In this document: piece after piece, positions 43,008 to 54,262 of the stretch | Layout of the letters: each line of letters starts with the position of its first letter | Numbering within the stretch: position 1 is the first letter of the stretch | NCBI RefSeq assembly: GCF_963678635.1 | Contig: NC_087062.1 | Span: 27,740,833-27,800,832 of the forward strand | Direction of reading: 5' to 3' | From: Symsagittifera roscoffensis | Lineage: Eukaryota > Xenacoelomorpha > Acoela > Convolutidae | Length of the DNA: 60,000 nucleotides | Translations under genes and position numbers: made by a program | The notes under the pieces: generated by a model | What the model saw: the letters and a program-made list of their open reading frames with translations, nothing else | What the model was told of the DNA's origin: nothing | The model's database searches: none

Positions 43008-43190
43008 TTAGGATTTGCTTAGCCTTAGCTTACTCTTTGTCTGACTCGGCCTTGCTCGAATAAAGAGAATAAGGCTGTTTATATCACCCTGAAAATCTTC
43101 CGTCTGCCTTTTATTTTGTCTCGCATCTTTTATTTTGTCTCTTTGGTTTAGAAAATCAGCTGGTAGGGCATAATACAAGACGGCTCGCAT
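43008..43190 (-). CDS. Unassigned small basic ORF (60 codons)
   Basis: ATG MRAVLYYALPADFLNQR, DKIKDARQNKRQTEDF, then RARPSQTKSKLRLSKS. Codons are well mixed (GCCGTC, GCGAGA, AGGCCGAGT), better than the background. No family recognised; may be an exon of something larger. Confidence 0.4.
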   Translation of the reverse strand: MRAVLYYALPADFLNQRDKIKDARQNKRQTEDFQGDINSLILFIRARPSQTKSKLRLSKS

Positions 43191-43401
43191 TATGACTAAA
43201 TCTCTTTGTCGTGTCTGAAATAGCTTTCAGGTAACACCCTAGCGCAAATTTAAAAACGTAGTGAAGAATTTGCCTTTACCAACGCAAAATCTGGTTCAAA
43301 CATTTTTTAACTAAGTTTGGAATCATTTCTGAGCCGATTTTTTTTTGCGGCCGGATTATTGGCGCTATTTGTCAATACGGGAAATTTCGCGTAAAATAAA
43401 T

Positions 43402-43927
43402 AAGACTGCTCGTATCAGGGCGAAGCCCTGAATGTTCCGACTGCTTTTTAATTTTTATGGAGCAGTAATAACATAAAAAAATTAAATGTAATAAAAAAAA
43501 ATGAAATTTTTTTTCTAAAATTTGAAATTTTTTATGAAAATCATCCCCCACACGCTATATAAAGTACAAAAGGATAGATTTCGCTCCTTGTAACAAATCA
43601 ATTATGGCAAATAAGCTTCTTTCAATAAATTTGGAACGATTTTAAGACGGATTAACTCTCCGATTACGCGTTAATAGCGCGAAATATACCGCGAGTTAAT
43701 TGTCCCAAATTGGCCAAAATGGCAATCTTTAAACCCCCATAACTTTACGAAAAATAATCACAGGTGAAATATCTTTTCAAATTTGAGCTCAAGACAACAA
43801 TAGCTTTCGAATGATATAAAAAAATTCCGTCAAAAATGACTAGTTAAGAAGTCGAAATTTGTCTGAAGAAAAAAGAAACCCACCCCGAGCACAAATATTC
43901 CGTTACTTTCATATCGAAAGTCGGAAC
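43402..43927 (-). mobile_element. HINE element, full length
   Basis: 526 bp with complete ends and hairpin. The left outer flank in element orientation is AGTTATTGTT, the same as that of the 14418 copy, so either a preferred target or a few extra terminal bases belong to the element. Confidence 0.8.
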
Positions 43928-43929
43928 AA

Positions 43930-45320
43930 CAATAACTCAATTTAGCCAAATTTGCGATATTCAAATCGTTATAACTTTACCACAACTGGCTGAGATGGCA
44001 AATTTTTTTTTCATATTTTGAGCGCAAAATATTTTCCCCTCGTTAATCTTTTTGCATCGTATCATAAAAATCGACTAAATTTGTTATTTGAAAAATTGAT
44101 AGTGCTTTTGAGAAAAAAAAATACCAGCAAAAATTCTTCATTTTTTCTTCGAAAGCTGGAAAAAATCTTTGCTAAAACACTAAACTTTTTGCGAGCAAAA
44201 AAATGCAGCAGTTTTCGAATTTCCATATCATCACACAAATTTTTGTATTTTCTCTAGTTTATCGAAATATGAACCCGACAATGCTTTTCTTTCCGCCAAA
44301 TTTGAATCTTAACTATTATTTTTTTTTCGGAAACTTTTCAAACAGTCTTAAAAAATCCAAATAAAAAAATAATAAAACCCAAAACAATGAGTCGAAACGA
44401 AAAAAAAATGATTCACCTGCTGTCAATTTTTGTAAAAATATGATGGCTTGTATTTTTGTTGAAAAAACCAATTTGGAAAAAAAACTGCGCTAGAGTTTTT
44501 CAGCTCTCAATTATTGCTCGGAGAATCCGGCTAAAGAATTTGGCCAAAAACATATTCAAAATCAAAACTGATCGCATCAATTTAGCGTAAAAAATTATAG
44601 ATCCGAAATTACTAATATTTGCTCAAATTAGTTTTTGTGGAATGTGTTCAAGAAAAAGATGAAAATTGTACACAAAAATTTTTAAATATTAACTAGGTCA
44701 AATCTTTGAGTTATGAAAAAAAATATTTAGTCTTAATGCGATACCATGACCAATTTGTTTCCAAAAAACACAGATTTTGAATGCTCAGTTTCATTGGCAC
44801 ATCTTGATGCCAATTTCGGAATTTTAATGTTTTAATGAAGAAAAAGGAAGGAGCTTTTCATGTGATGAACAATGTCGAAAATTTGAGTTTAGTTCTAAAA
44901 TTGTATTCCCATCTGATTTCAATGGGGTTTGAAATTTGCTTATATGGCTAGCTAGAATGTTTGTTAATTACAGTTTTATATTTAACCCACAAAGCGTATG
45001 AGGTAAATTGTCTGGCTCGGATATTAAATTCAATTTTCAAAAAAGGCAAAAACTTAGATTTTTATTTTCAATTTTTAATTGCATCTCCTTACACGCAATG
45101 TAAAATACAATCACTGTTTGCCCCCGTTCGATTAGGAACTGCGTAAATTGTCGCTTGCGATTGAATAGGACAAGTATTTTGCCGTTAATTACCCCAATTT
45201 GAATTATAGCCGTCAAAATAATCTGAAGCTGGCATTATGATCACAAGTGAATTATATTGTTAACTTTGAGTCCTGGGCATTGCTATCTTTAAAACCATAA
45301 AAAGTCAGTCAAAATTCATT
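43930..45320. other. Faint HINE-like relics, no gene
   Basis: Phrases such as ATCGTTATAACTTTACCACAA (about 43966) and TGCGTAAATTGTCGCTTGCGATT (about 45139), GATCACAAGTGAATTATATTG and TTTGAGTCCTGGGCATTGC (about 45240-45290) recall the family. ORFs at 44018-44257 and 44961-45146 lack ATG starts. Confidence 0.3.
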
Positions 45321-45321
45321 A

Positions 45322-45645
45322 CGAGGCCAAACTGTGCACTGGATAGGCGCACAATTTTGTGTCTGTATGTTCCTGGATTCCAGAGACAAATCTTCAAATA
45401 TGTTCCAAAATGTAAGTGGATTCCACTTACAAAACTTCAGTGGATTCCGCGTACAAATACCTGTAACGTAAATTTTGTCGGCACATTTGTTTTGTTGCGG
45501 ATTCCGCAACAAGCAATTATAGCTAGTTGTTCTGGATTCCGGAACTGTAAGTGGATTCCGCAAAGTTTAAGTGGGATCCGCAAAATCTAAGTGGAACTCG
45601 CAAAATGTAAGTGTAAATCGCAAATGTAAGGGGAAACCGCAAAAT
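45322..45645 (+). mobile_element. TA-type element, left part, with GTAAGTGGATTCCGC repeats
   Basis: After TA: CGAGGCCAAACTGTGCACTG. Interior repeats GTAAGTGGATTCC, GTGGATTCCGCAAAG and GTGGGATCCGCAAAAT at intervals of about 18 bp. No right terminus found. Confidence 0.6.
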
Positions 45646-45819
45646 TTGTATACAAAATTTGTTAGTTAAAAATTCTACACTTGTCTAGAGGTAAAAAACG
45701 ACACCAAAAATTTTTTTTGATTCTTTGATCAAAAATCGCAACAGCGAGGCTTGCTAATTGACCATAAAATTGTGTTAGTAGATACAAAAAAGCTTAACTG
45801 CAATGCGCGTGAGGTGAAT

Positions 45820-46185
45820 ATGTTTAGAAAGAAAAGTTCAATCTTCTTTGCTCTTTTCATGGCAGTTTTTCTGAAAGACGCAGGCAGAAAGACCTGTACA
45901 AATCTGCCTTTGACATTTTTCGATTGTTACGACCCGAGTTGTTATAACAGATTCTTTCAAGCATTCAGTTTTTCAATATTCTTTGTTGCTGCATATTATG
46001 AGCGAATACTCGCAAGGGAGTTAATGAGATTGTTCTTCTATAAATTATTGAGCTTACTAAAAAGCCCAATTCAATCAAAACTATTATCAACCATCATAGA
46101 AATTTTAGTCAAAAAATTGAATGGCAACAAATTCCATAGTGCAAAGAATGCGATTGTGTTCTTACCCAGGGATTTACTGTTTTAA
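45820..46185 (+). CDS. Unassigned ORF (121 codons from ATG)
   Basis: Opens 23 codons earlier without ATG. From ATG: MFRKKSSIFFALFMAVFL, signal-peptide-like, then a Cys-containing segment (NLPLTFFDCYDPSCYNRFF), a hydrophobic stretch (SFSIFFVAAYY) and a basic helical tail. Longest frame outside the retroelement. No family, and no promoter or poly(A) support, so chance cannot be excluded. Confidence 0.3.
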   Translation: MFRKKSSIFFALFMAVFLKDAGRKTCTNLPLTFFDCYDPSCYNRFFQAFSFSIFFVAAYYERILARELMRLFFYKLLSLLKSPIQSKLLSTIIEILVKKLNGNKFHSAKNAIVFLPRDLLF

Positions 46186-46194
46186 TTATTTCGA

Positions 46195-46610
46195 ATTTTC
46201 TGATCGGAAGGTTTGTGCTCGGTGTGATCTTTCTTTCCTCGTTTTATTTTTTTTATTTAGCAACCTTTGAAATTTTTTGTGTATTTAATTTAAAAAATGT
46301 GGTTGTCTTGAAATTTTTTGATAAAGTTAAAAGGGTGAATGAAGCTTGGCAATTGGGCAATTTTGGGAGAATTAGTTGCGTTTTTATAGCAGCGGACTCA
46401 AGCGTTCCAAGTTTAATCGAGGCCAGTCTTTTAGTGTTAATAGTTATTTACAAGAAACTAAATGCATCTTTTTGTTAATTTTCGTGTGTCGGGTGATAAC
46501 AAAAAAAAGTTTTCGATTATTTTGTTACTTTTTCGTTCAAATTTTTTTTAATTGGCGTTCAAGTGCAGTCGGAACATTTGTGAATTCGTTTTAAATTACA
46601 AACAGTCTTG
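46195..46610 (+). mobile_element. Decayed HINE, tandem relic 1
   Basis: GATCGGAAGGTTTGTGCTCGG at the left; GCAGTCGGAACATTTGTGAA and AACAGTCTTG at the right (46610). Confidence 0.55.
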
Positions 46611-46614
46611 TTTT

Positions 46615-47280
46615 TCAATTTTTGAATAAAATGATGGAATTTTTGCGCTCGGGATTAGCCAATTTTTTAACTTTGTCTCTTAAACTAGGACGTAAAAAGT
46701 TAATATCATTTTTTTGTCCTAAACAACTCCAAATCAAAAATTTTTCACCTGTTTTTGTTTCATAGAAACTTAAACGGGTTTAAAAATTGTCAATTTTAGC
46801 CATTTGGGATTACACACGCGCAATGTTTTTTCGCGAAATTACTGCGTAAGCGGAGATTTAATCCGTCTTAGAAATTGTTTCATTTTAAGTTGAGGCATGG
46901 TGAGGACAATGTGTGAAACATATATGCTTTGGGTGATGTTTTTTACTCAACGGGTATTGTCAGCGCACGGGTATTTATCCGAAAATCTTATGTTTGACAA
47001 GCGAGCATGTTTGCCTCTAGCCTAGTGTCGCTAAAAGTGCTCAAAAGATACATAGTTGACTCAGCGTGCAAATTTATACGGCGAGGTACTCGGCGCTCAT
47101 AATAGTTACAAACTGAATCGAGGCACACCAGTTCGTCATTTTAATACGACTCAAACTCTGTCTTTTTTTGTTCAATTGTCGGTTTCCAAAGTTTGTACTT
47201 CATCAAAAATTTATTGTAAAAAAACTATTCGAGATCAGCTAGAGGCAGTCGCCTAAATCAAGGACATACGAGCAGTCTTG
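46615..47280 (+). mobile_element. Decayed HINE, tandem relic 2
   Basis: TTTGCGCTCGGGATTAGCC, CATTTGGGATTACACACGCGCAA, GCGTAAGCGGAGATTTAATCCG, and CATACGAGCAGTCTTG ending at 47280. Carries about 130 extra bases, including a coding-like stretch at 47056-47256 without ATG. Confidence 0.55.
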
Positions 47281-47282
47281 TT

Positions 47283-47672
47283 GCTCTATACAGTATTTTG
47301 CAATATACGAAATTTAGCGCTTTGTAATTTATGGTCTTCAAAAATCGTTCTATCATTTTTTTCTGAAACTACGAGTCATTTTTTTGAAACCCCGAGATTT
47401 TTTTCTAAGACGATTTGCCCTGATATTGGAGCAGTTTTGTTTGTGCTTGTAAAATTCGCAATATGCAAAATTCATCTTTTTCTAATTTATTGTCTTCACA
47501 AAATCATTTATAAATTTTTATATAGCAGCAACTTTGTTGGTCTATACAATATTTTGCAACTTACGAAATATATCACTTTGTACTTTATTCTCTTCGAAAA
47601 AATATTCCATATTTTTTTCTAAAACTTACACTACTCCATAGACCTTACAGTTAATCGCAACATTCAGTCTTG
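47283..47672 (+). mobile_element. Decayed HINE, tandem relic 3, with internal repeat
   Basis: Right end ACTACTCCATAGACCTTACAG ... AACATTCAGTCTTG. Inside, TTGTTGCTCTATACAGTATTTTGC (47279) recurs as TTGTTGGTCTATACAATATTTTGC (47535), with a third weaker version between. The 47278-47622 ORF follows this repeat. Confidence 0.45.
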
Positions 47673-47679
47673 CTATGTT

Positions 47680-48240
47680 TCAATCCTCTAAGGCTGGCTT
47701 TTTGTCGGATTTTATCTGAAAAAAAACTGCAATACTCTCATGTTAAGGATCTCTCGTATTACTAAAGCAGAGTAGCGCTTCTCGCTCGAAATCGCAAGCA
47801 GAACCAAATTCCTTCTTTTAAATTATGATTTATCCAAATTGTGAAATATTTATCTGTGAAGGTTTTTTTAACTAGATTATTCGGGTTTGAAAATGGCAAG
47901 ACTGGTAACTTTGAGAAAAAATATGCGCACGGAAGTTCCAGTCTTGAATTATGCCTTGCATAGACGGTGAATTAATCCGGATTCAAATCATTACTCTTTT
48001 AATTGACCAAGCTAGCTGATCTGAAATTTGGATTTTTAGACGCAAACGTTAACATTTGAACGTTTGACATTGCCTTTGGGTGGCGATATGCCAAAAATAG
48101 ACATATTAATCACGTTTTTTTCCTAAAAATTTTGTATTTTTTTCAATTCTTGTAATAAATACTACTTATAGCACAATTCACGACAATTTGTGCTGCAGGC
48201 AGCTTCTGTTAAACTATTAAGCATTCCGTTAAGGAGAAGA
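47680..48240. other. No feature seen
   Basis: AT-rich sequence only. Confidence 0.3.
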
Positions 48241-48246
48241 GAATAG

Positions 48247-48429
48247 ATGACCACTTTCAGAGCATTCATGAGAGAGAGAGAGAGAGAGAGAGGTGTTCTT
48301 TTGTCGGATAAGGAAGGAAATGGGTACAATGAAATCCGCGAGGAAATCGATATGATCAAACATACCTTGATTGGAATTCTCAAATCTGACCTATACCAAA
48401 TGAGTAGATTTGAGGTCATTCCCGGATAA
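48247..48429 (+). CDS. Unassigned ORF (60 codons) containing a GA microsatellite
   Basis: ATG MTTFRAFM, an Arg-Glu run encoded by (GA)n at 48270-48292, then DKEGNGYNEIREEIDMIKH and SDLYQMSRFEVIPG. The second half looks protein-like. The minus strand is also open. Confidence 0.3.
   Translation: MTTFRAFMRERERERGVLLSDKEGNGYNEIREEIDMIKHTLIGILKSDLYQMSRFEVIPG
48270..48292. repeat. (GA)n microsatellite
   Basis: Uninterrupted GA, 23 bp. Confidence 0.95.
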
Positions 48430-48682
48430 AAACCGACCATAGAAGTTTATATAGAAGAACAAAAACTGTTAAAATTTCTCAATTTTGTCAATCCGAGAAA
48501 AACAATTCACATTCATCGCAATTCAAAGCACTCTTTTGAACTGCGATAAGGAAATAATAATCAAAAATTCATGTCAACATCCGGTTAGAGAGTCAATCTT
48601 TTGCATAATTTGATCATACTCTTGGATATCTGTTGAATATTAAATGATATTATATCTGATAAAGAACTAACGAGAATTACCC

Positions 48683-48955
48683 TTGGGGCAAAGGGCAAAA
48701 ACAAAAAGTTGTCATGTAAAAGCTAAAGCATACATTCAACCATTTCAAGCGCCTGTGCAGCTTAGGCCCGAGGTCAACCTAGCAACTTACAAACAAATTG
48801 ACCTGTCATCTTTCGACTCAAAGCAGCGGTTTTATTATTGCCTCTCATCTTCAACCAACACTCAATATACATTTGGTTTGATATTTTACTTCGCCAAAAT
48901 GGCTTCACAGCATCAAAATAAAAAAACTCCCGCGGGATTTTCAGAAGACTAATCA
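48683..48955 (+). CDS. Unassigned coding-like frame
   Basis: No ATG until near the end; reads YIQPFQAPVQLRPEVNLATY, then IDLSSFDSKQRFYYC and an ATG in excellent context (CCAAAATGG) for a short MASQHQNKKTPAGFSED. The latter could be a first exon of the frame at 49107, although I find no clean donor. Confidence 0.3.
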
Positions 48956-49106
48956 AATTTCAACGGTTCCGCAGATGAAAGGAGAATCTAAATACCTTGT
49001 TTTTTTTTCCTTAAAGTTTAAAGAGTAGTTTAGATAATCCACCTTTTGTAACTTATGTGGCTTTTAACCCCCAGTTGACAAAAAAATCAAAAATACGCAG
49101 AGAAAA

Positions 49107-49493
49107 TTGCTTTGCGCTGACAACTTTGGGGCCTTAAGGACGAGACGGATTTATGAAAGAAGTGATGGGCCTTCGATCACTTGGTCAGTAAATCTTCAGG
49201 GAAATAAAATTGAGAGCATAATTTCCACTTGCGAGTATCAGTTCAATATAGTTGTAGAATCTCAAGACAAAAATAGTCGGAAAAATATTTGATATTTGGT
49301 CCTCAAAACTGACGAAAGGAAAAAAATGAGAGAAAATAGTAAAATCGAAAAACAGTCCCTTTGGAATTTGACACCCTGGCCAACCAAATTGTTCTCACCC
49401 TTGTATCATATGTTGTTTATTGGTCAAACAACCATAATTTTTTTATATGATCGTGGTAAGCTCTTTGAACTCTATTTTCAAATATTATCATAG
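49107..49493 (+). pseudogene. Coding-like frame with a single in-frame TGA and a possible mini-intron
   Basis: One frame of 129 codons, stopped only by TGA at 49290-49292. Reads FGALRTRRIYERSDGPS, SVNLQGNKIESIISTCEY and IVVESQDKNSRKN before it; KTDERKKMRENSKIEKQ, LWNLTPWPTKLFSPLY and MLFIGQTTIIFLYDRG after it. A consensus donor GATCGTG/GTAAGC near 49455 and acceptor ATCATAG at 49492 would remove a 38-nt intron. An acceptor-like TACGCAG lies at about 49100. Unrecognised. Confidence 0.4.
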
Positions 49494-50035
49494 ACTATGC
49501 GACCCTCATTACATGCAACTGACACTTTTCTGGCGTGCAAGTTTTTGTTTAGCTGAGATGAGTTTTTTCTCCGATTTTGGAGGAAAGTGATGGAGTGCAT
49601 ATGCTCGAGTTCGTTTATTTCCTACCCTCTAGTTCATTTTTTGGAAAATGAGCATCAGGGTGGTACAATCTTTTTACAAGCGATCCGCCATAATTTGTTT
49701 ATTCTGACAAGCGGATGTGAGGTTTGCAGCTAGCGTTTTGCATCCAATTTTAGAGGGTCAAAAACGACCCAATTGGCGAAGAAAAAACCACATAGTAATT
49801 TTTCAAAAGATGGCCCGAAGTCAGAAGAGGGTTTTTTAAAAAAAAAAAGCTTTGAAACTGTTTGAACATGTTAATTTAGTTGAAATAATAATCATAAAAA
49901 TTTCCTGACTTAAAGTATACTGATTATAATTAAATTTTGCAGAAAATGTTTTGAATTGTTGATTCATCTAATTTTTTATTCAATTATCATCCATACTATT
50001 TTGGAAATTTTTATATGAAATTCTTGATCTGAAAA
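49494..50035. other. No feature seen
   Basis: AT-rich sequence without assignable signals. Confidence 0.3.
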
Positions 50036-50039
50036 TCTT

Positions 50040-51320
50040 TATTTTCACCAACCGCGGGAAATTTGGAAAACTTAGTTTTTGGAATTTTTAAGTTTCACCA
50101 ACCGTGGGAAACTTTAAACTAATATGAAGGAATCTCTATAACCCTTTTATTTCGTGGTCAAAATTTGTGTTCAGATGAACCAAAATACGACAAGACCTCT
50201 AATTTTTAGAAGTTTGTTTTTGACAGAAAAAAATCCATAGGATATAAAATATAAACACTTTTGCGTGATAATTTTTTAACACAATAAGATATTATAATAG
50301 ATTATTATCAATTATTTTTATCCCAATTTCTAAAATAGTTACTTTGCATGAAATTTTTAGAAGTGATTAAAATCCAGTTTGACACTTTTTGTTTGCCCTT
50401 TTTGTCTTCAAACTTGCATTTAACAAACTGATATTTTAGATTTCTTTGACCCTGGTTTGTGGGAAAAATTGAAAAACCAATTTTGCAGCTTTCAAATCAA
50501 CACAATTTTTAATTGTTTTTTCACTTTAGAGTTGTTTCATGATGCGCGTTAATAATTTTTATTCAAACACCAAAACATCAGCGAATTGTTTTAGTTTCAT
50601 GACTTAGTTAGAAAAGTTGGTTTTCCCCTACTGCGGTAACCTTTCATATAATATGAGGGGATCTCTGTAAAACTTTTGTTTCGTTGCTAAAATTTGTTTT
50701 GGATGAATCAAAGTGTGACAAAATCTCTTGTTTAGAGGCTTGTTTTCGTCAGAAGAACAACAACCGATATGATACAAAAATGGATAGATTTTTTGTGTGC
50801 CAATTTTTTGGCCATATACGAGTGTTTAATCGATGTTGATTGATTAGTTTAAAACAATTACTAGTTTAATTGTCATGCATAAAAAATCTTTTTTGAGCTT
50901 TGAAAATCAATTTAAATCCATTTTGTATGCCCTCTTTTGTCTTCAAGCTTGCATTTAAACTGTTTATATGTTATGATTTTCATAGATGTGGGTTTATATG
51001 AAAAATGGGAAAAAATTTCAACAGTTTTCAAACAGGTTCAGATTTCTATTTTTTCCTTTCTTTTCAAAAAGACTCGTTTCATGATGCGCAATTATAGTTT
51101 TTTTTAAAAGCACATTTTATCAGTTTCATGATATATTTAGAAGAGTTAATTTTCACCCAACGCGGAAACCCTTCAAATAATATGAAGAGATCACTACGAT
51201 ATTTTTTTCTGTGTAAGAACTTGAGTTCAGAGAATCTTTTTCAGAGGTTTATTAATGACAGAAAAATAATAAGTTATAAAATACAAAAATTTGTATTTTT
51301 TGTGGGACTTTGTTTGCCAT
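50040..51320. repeat. Diverged tandem array, period about 528 bp, ~2.4 copies
   Basis: Anchors: CACCAACCGTGGGAAACTTT (50097), CCCTACTGCGGTAACCTTTC (50626), CACCCAACGCGGAAACCCTT (51154), each followed by ATAATATGA-(A/G)-(G)GATC and later by TTTGTCTTCAAACTTGCATTTAA and TTTCATGATGCGC. A shorter ~50-bp duplication of CACCAACCGYGGGAAA is at 50045/50097. No HINE similarity despite the same length. Confidence 0.75.
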
Positions 51321-51663
51321 AAAGATTTTTTAATCGGTTATGTTTATTTATACACAACTATAATATATTTTTGAGCGTTCTTGTACGGACTGAAATAATG
51401 GATTATGAAAAATTGAAATCTGTTAGATCAGGTTTATAATCGATGATAAATCCATTAAGACGCCTAGTTTTGATAACTTTTCTCAATTTTAATTGTCAAA
51501 AAATCAACTTATTACTTCGTTATAATCGATTGCTAAGCCTAAACTTGGATCAAGGTAGTAGCCCTATAAACGACCGTTGTTGTGCTTCACAGGCTTCTAA
51601 AAAGGATCCTCCCGATTAAAACTACAATCAACAAATGGTGTAACGCACTTGAATAATTGAATG

Positions 51664-51669
51664 TTTATT
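51664..51669 (-). terminator. Poly(A) signal of the 51.7-51.9 kb exon
   Basis: AATAAA on the minus strand 60 nt after the stop at 51730. Confidence 0.35.
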
Positions 51670-51729
51670 ACATCAACAAACAAAAAATAACAAGTTGGCC
51701 CTTATAAAATCCATAGATGTTTTTTTGTT

Positions 51730-51924
51730 TCAAGGATGCTCAAAAACAGAATACAAGAAACTTTCTTTTAGAAATTTTTCCTTGAACTTTTTGTGAAGTT
51801 TACAGAAGTCAAACGAAAATAACTGGCTCTGGTCAGCCACACGAGTTGTCCTTACGAAACTGATCTTAATGTCTGATGACTTCAAAGATTGTTCATTTTT
51901 TTGGAATGTAAAATTTTTGAAAAG
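51730..51924 (-). CDS. Unassigned terminal exon (64 codons)
   Basis: A good acceptor (TCATCTGCTTTTCAG) opens a frame LFKNFTFQKNEQSLKSSD, IKISFVRTTRVADQSQ, LFSFDFCKLHKKFKEKF and ends TGA, with AATAAA downstream. Basic and polar; unrecognised. The upstream exon was not found. Confidence 0.35.
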   Translation of the reverse strand, partial: LFKNFTFQKNEQSLKSSDIKISFVRTTRVADQSQLFSFDFCKLHKKFKEKFLKESFLYSVFEHP

Positions 51925-51959
51925 CTGAAAAGCAGATGACGAAACCAAGAAAAGCAAAA

Positions 51960-53110
51960 GGCTAATCCAAAATACTATTGAATCGAATGTGTTATCTTGA
52001 AATTTTATTTTGAATCAAAAAGCATTTTATATACAGCCGGATTTGCCTTAAGACAAGCAGCCTTTTTTGTTTTGTTTTAATTTAAAAAAATTTTTTTAGA
52101 AGTATGTGACTCGTATAAAATTTGCAAGGAAAAAAATTTTCAGTTGTTTTGCAAAGAGTATAAGCGTTTCAGTCCCATACTTCTGAGGAAAAAGTCAACC
52201 TGATCAAAAACAAACAATTCTTTTTGCTTCCATTTAATAAATTCTCCTTTTAAAATATGCATGAACTCGATTGTTGGGAAATTTTCAAGCTGAATATAAT
52301 CAAAATTGCATATTACCTATATACTACAATTTGCGCTGCTTTGAATGCAACAAAAAATGTCGGATACAGAGAAAGCTTTTTCAGTTTTGGTAATCTAAAC
52401 AAATTTGAAGCAGTTATATTCTGATCCTTCGCTCAAATTTTAAATTATCACAACCAAAAAAAAAACACAAAGCTAATAATGGGTTCATTTTGATCGGCCG
52501 AAACACGAGTATTAAATTTTTCAATTCATCTAATGCGGTACATTTTTTCAAGTTTGTCTAAGCGTAGGCTGATTGAGTTATTTTTTCCATCTGTTGAAAA
52601 AATGATGAAGGTTTTGTCTTGTGCGTATTTTTTCTCTCGACAAAAACTGACCGCAAAACATAAAAAATTAAAGTTTGCTTTGAGCCCACAATTAAAAAAC
52701 GTCTCACGCATGATTATTGGAAAAATATATGATGTCCGAAAAGGTCGAACTTTTTGATGCAATTTTTCTTCTTTTTTTTCAGTGCGATAGCGATAATTTA
52801 ATCAACAACCATCGTTATTCTGATATTTATTGATGCAACTTTAAAGATTGAATATGTCGACGCAAAATAATTTTTGCATTGGATTAAAATGGGGCAAATC
52901 TTTGCACCAAATGCCAGCAAAGAACTAATTTAGATACTTTTTAGCAAATTCGAAACAGTTTCTGGGCTTCACTTTGATAGAAGCAGACTGTTTTTGTTTT
53001 TAAAATCTTTTCGGCAACTAGTCGTCCTTTTCCACGCGTCGCCAACAGTCCAGAAACATGTGACAATATAATTGCCATTATAAAAAAATACGCATGATAA
53101 ATTGTTTCCA
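51960..53110. other. No firm gene
   Basis: A + ORF at 52533-52757 starts with ATG (MRYIFSSLSKRRLIELFF) but the minus strand is equally open; unsupported. Confidence 0.25.
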
Positions 53111-53119
53111 ATCTAAAGT

Positions 53120-53178
53120 TATAATAATCATAATAATAATAATAATCATAATCATAATAACAATAATAATATTAATAC
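53120..53178. repeat. (AAT/ATC)n microsatellite
   Basis: Imperfect trinucleotide run of ATA/ATC. Confidence 0.9.
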
Positions 53179-53205
53179 TAGGGTTATTATTTAATTGCTC
53201 ACAAA

Positions 53206-53391
53206 TTAATATATTGGCAGGACGCCATTAGGCTGCAAGAGCTTGTTTTGGGGCGCCTCAAGTCGAAAAAAAAACTGAATTTTTTGCATTTGCAATTTCT
53301 TTTTTTTTGCTTCCTTAGGATAATTAAAGTCGAGATATAGAAATGGAGAAAGATGCAACACATTTCGGTTTACGGTTAATGAGCTCCTCAT
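53206..53391 (-). CDS. Unassigned ORF (61 codons)
   Basis: ATG MRSSLTVNRNVLHLSPF, LYLDFNYPKEAKKKKLQMQ, then FFRLEAPQNKLLQPNGVLPI. Mixed codons (GAGGCGCCCCAAAACAAGCTC) unlike the background. No family, no clear promoter. Confidence 0.35.
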   Translation of the reverse strand: MRSSLTVNRNVLHLSPFLYLDFNYPKEAKKKKLQMQKIQFFFRLEAPQNKLLQPNGVLPIY

Positions 53392-53399
53392 TACTTGAT

Positions 53400-53920
53400 T
53401 TTTCCTGGCTATAAATAACTTTCCAGGAATTTATGATTGAAATGGTTAACTTGCTCCATTGTGCTTAACTTGTTCCTTCTTGCAGAATAGAAACAAAAAT
53501 GCATGTAAATAGTTGTTCTCAGCTGTCAATCAAAAACACTTCAGTTTCTTATTCCAAAATTGGCATTCAGATTTTTTCCGAATATATGACAAAAATAAAT
53601 TGTTTCTAAGTGAAGTCATTAGACAAACAAAAATACAAATGAAGAATTCTTTTTCTAAAAACATCGCTTGAGAGAGCGCCTTAAGATTAAACTAGCCTGT
53701 TTTCAGGCGACTCTGACCTTATCTGAGCTTTTCTACTCATCTCGAAGAAGTGAAGAAAGTTCAAAGCGTTTAGTCATCTTGATCAAAGCAATGTGCTGAC
53801 TCAGCTGCGTCAAAAAATCAAAGATAATTGAGCGCAGGTTTATAATTGAATTAACAAAAAATCAAACCTTTGAGTTTCCAGTCGTTATTAGAGCCGCTCA
53901 TGCTTTCTAGTGATTCAAAA
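53400..53920. other. No feature seen
   Basis: AT-rich; nothing assignable. Confidence 0.3.
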
Positions 53921-53923
53921 AGT

Positions 53924-54169
53924 TCATCTATATGTGTTGAAACCAAAACACTCAAACATAGTCGTTGAAAACAAATTTGATGTGAAAACCTTTTTTACTC
54001 TGTAGTATTCCAGTTTCCTAATTTTTTTTCGCATAATGATTAAATAGGGGCTCAAAGTTTTTTCAATTTTCAAAGTTGTATATGTTTTTTTTAAGTAGAG
54101 TAAATTCAAGTCACATTTTTGTGCCCAGACATCCAACCATAAAGATAAGTTGATGACGTTTTGCATCAT
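53924..54169 (-). CDS. Unassigned ORF (81 codons)
   Basis: ATG MMQNVINLSLWLDVWAQK, then LYLKKTYTTLKIEKTL, MRKKIRKLEYYRVKK and FECFGFNTYR. Basic; unrecognised. The start is 20 bp from a small 32-bp tandem repeat. Confidence 0.25.
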   Translation of the reverse strand: MMQNVINLSLWLDVWAQKCDLNLLYLKKTYTTLKIEKTLSPYLIIMRKKIRKLEYYRVKKVFTSNLFSTTMFECFGFNTYR

Positions 54170-54188
54170 TCTATTACGCACTATGGCT

Positions 54189-54262
54189 GGTATCACCCTT
54201 CTATCAAAGCACTAGAGGCCAGTATCACCCCTCTATCAAAGCACTAGAGGGCAGTATCATTT
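54189..54262. repeat. Tandem repeat, 32 bp x 2.2
   Basis: GTATCACCCNTCTATCAAAG then CACTAGAGG, twice, followed by a partial third. Confidence 0.9.
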
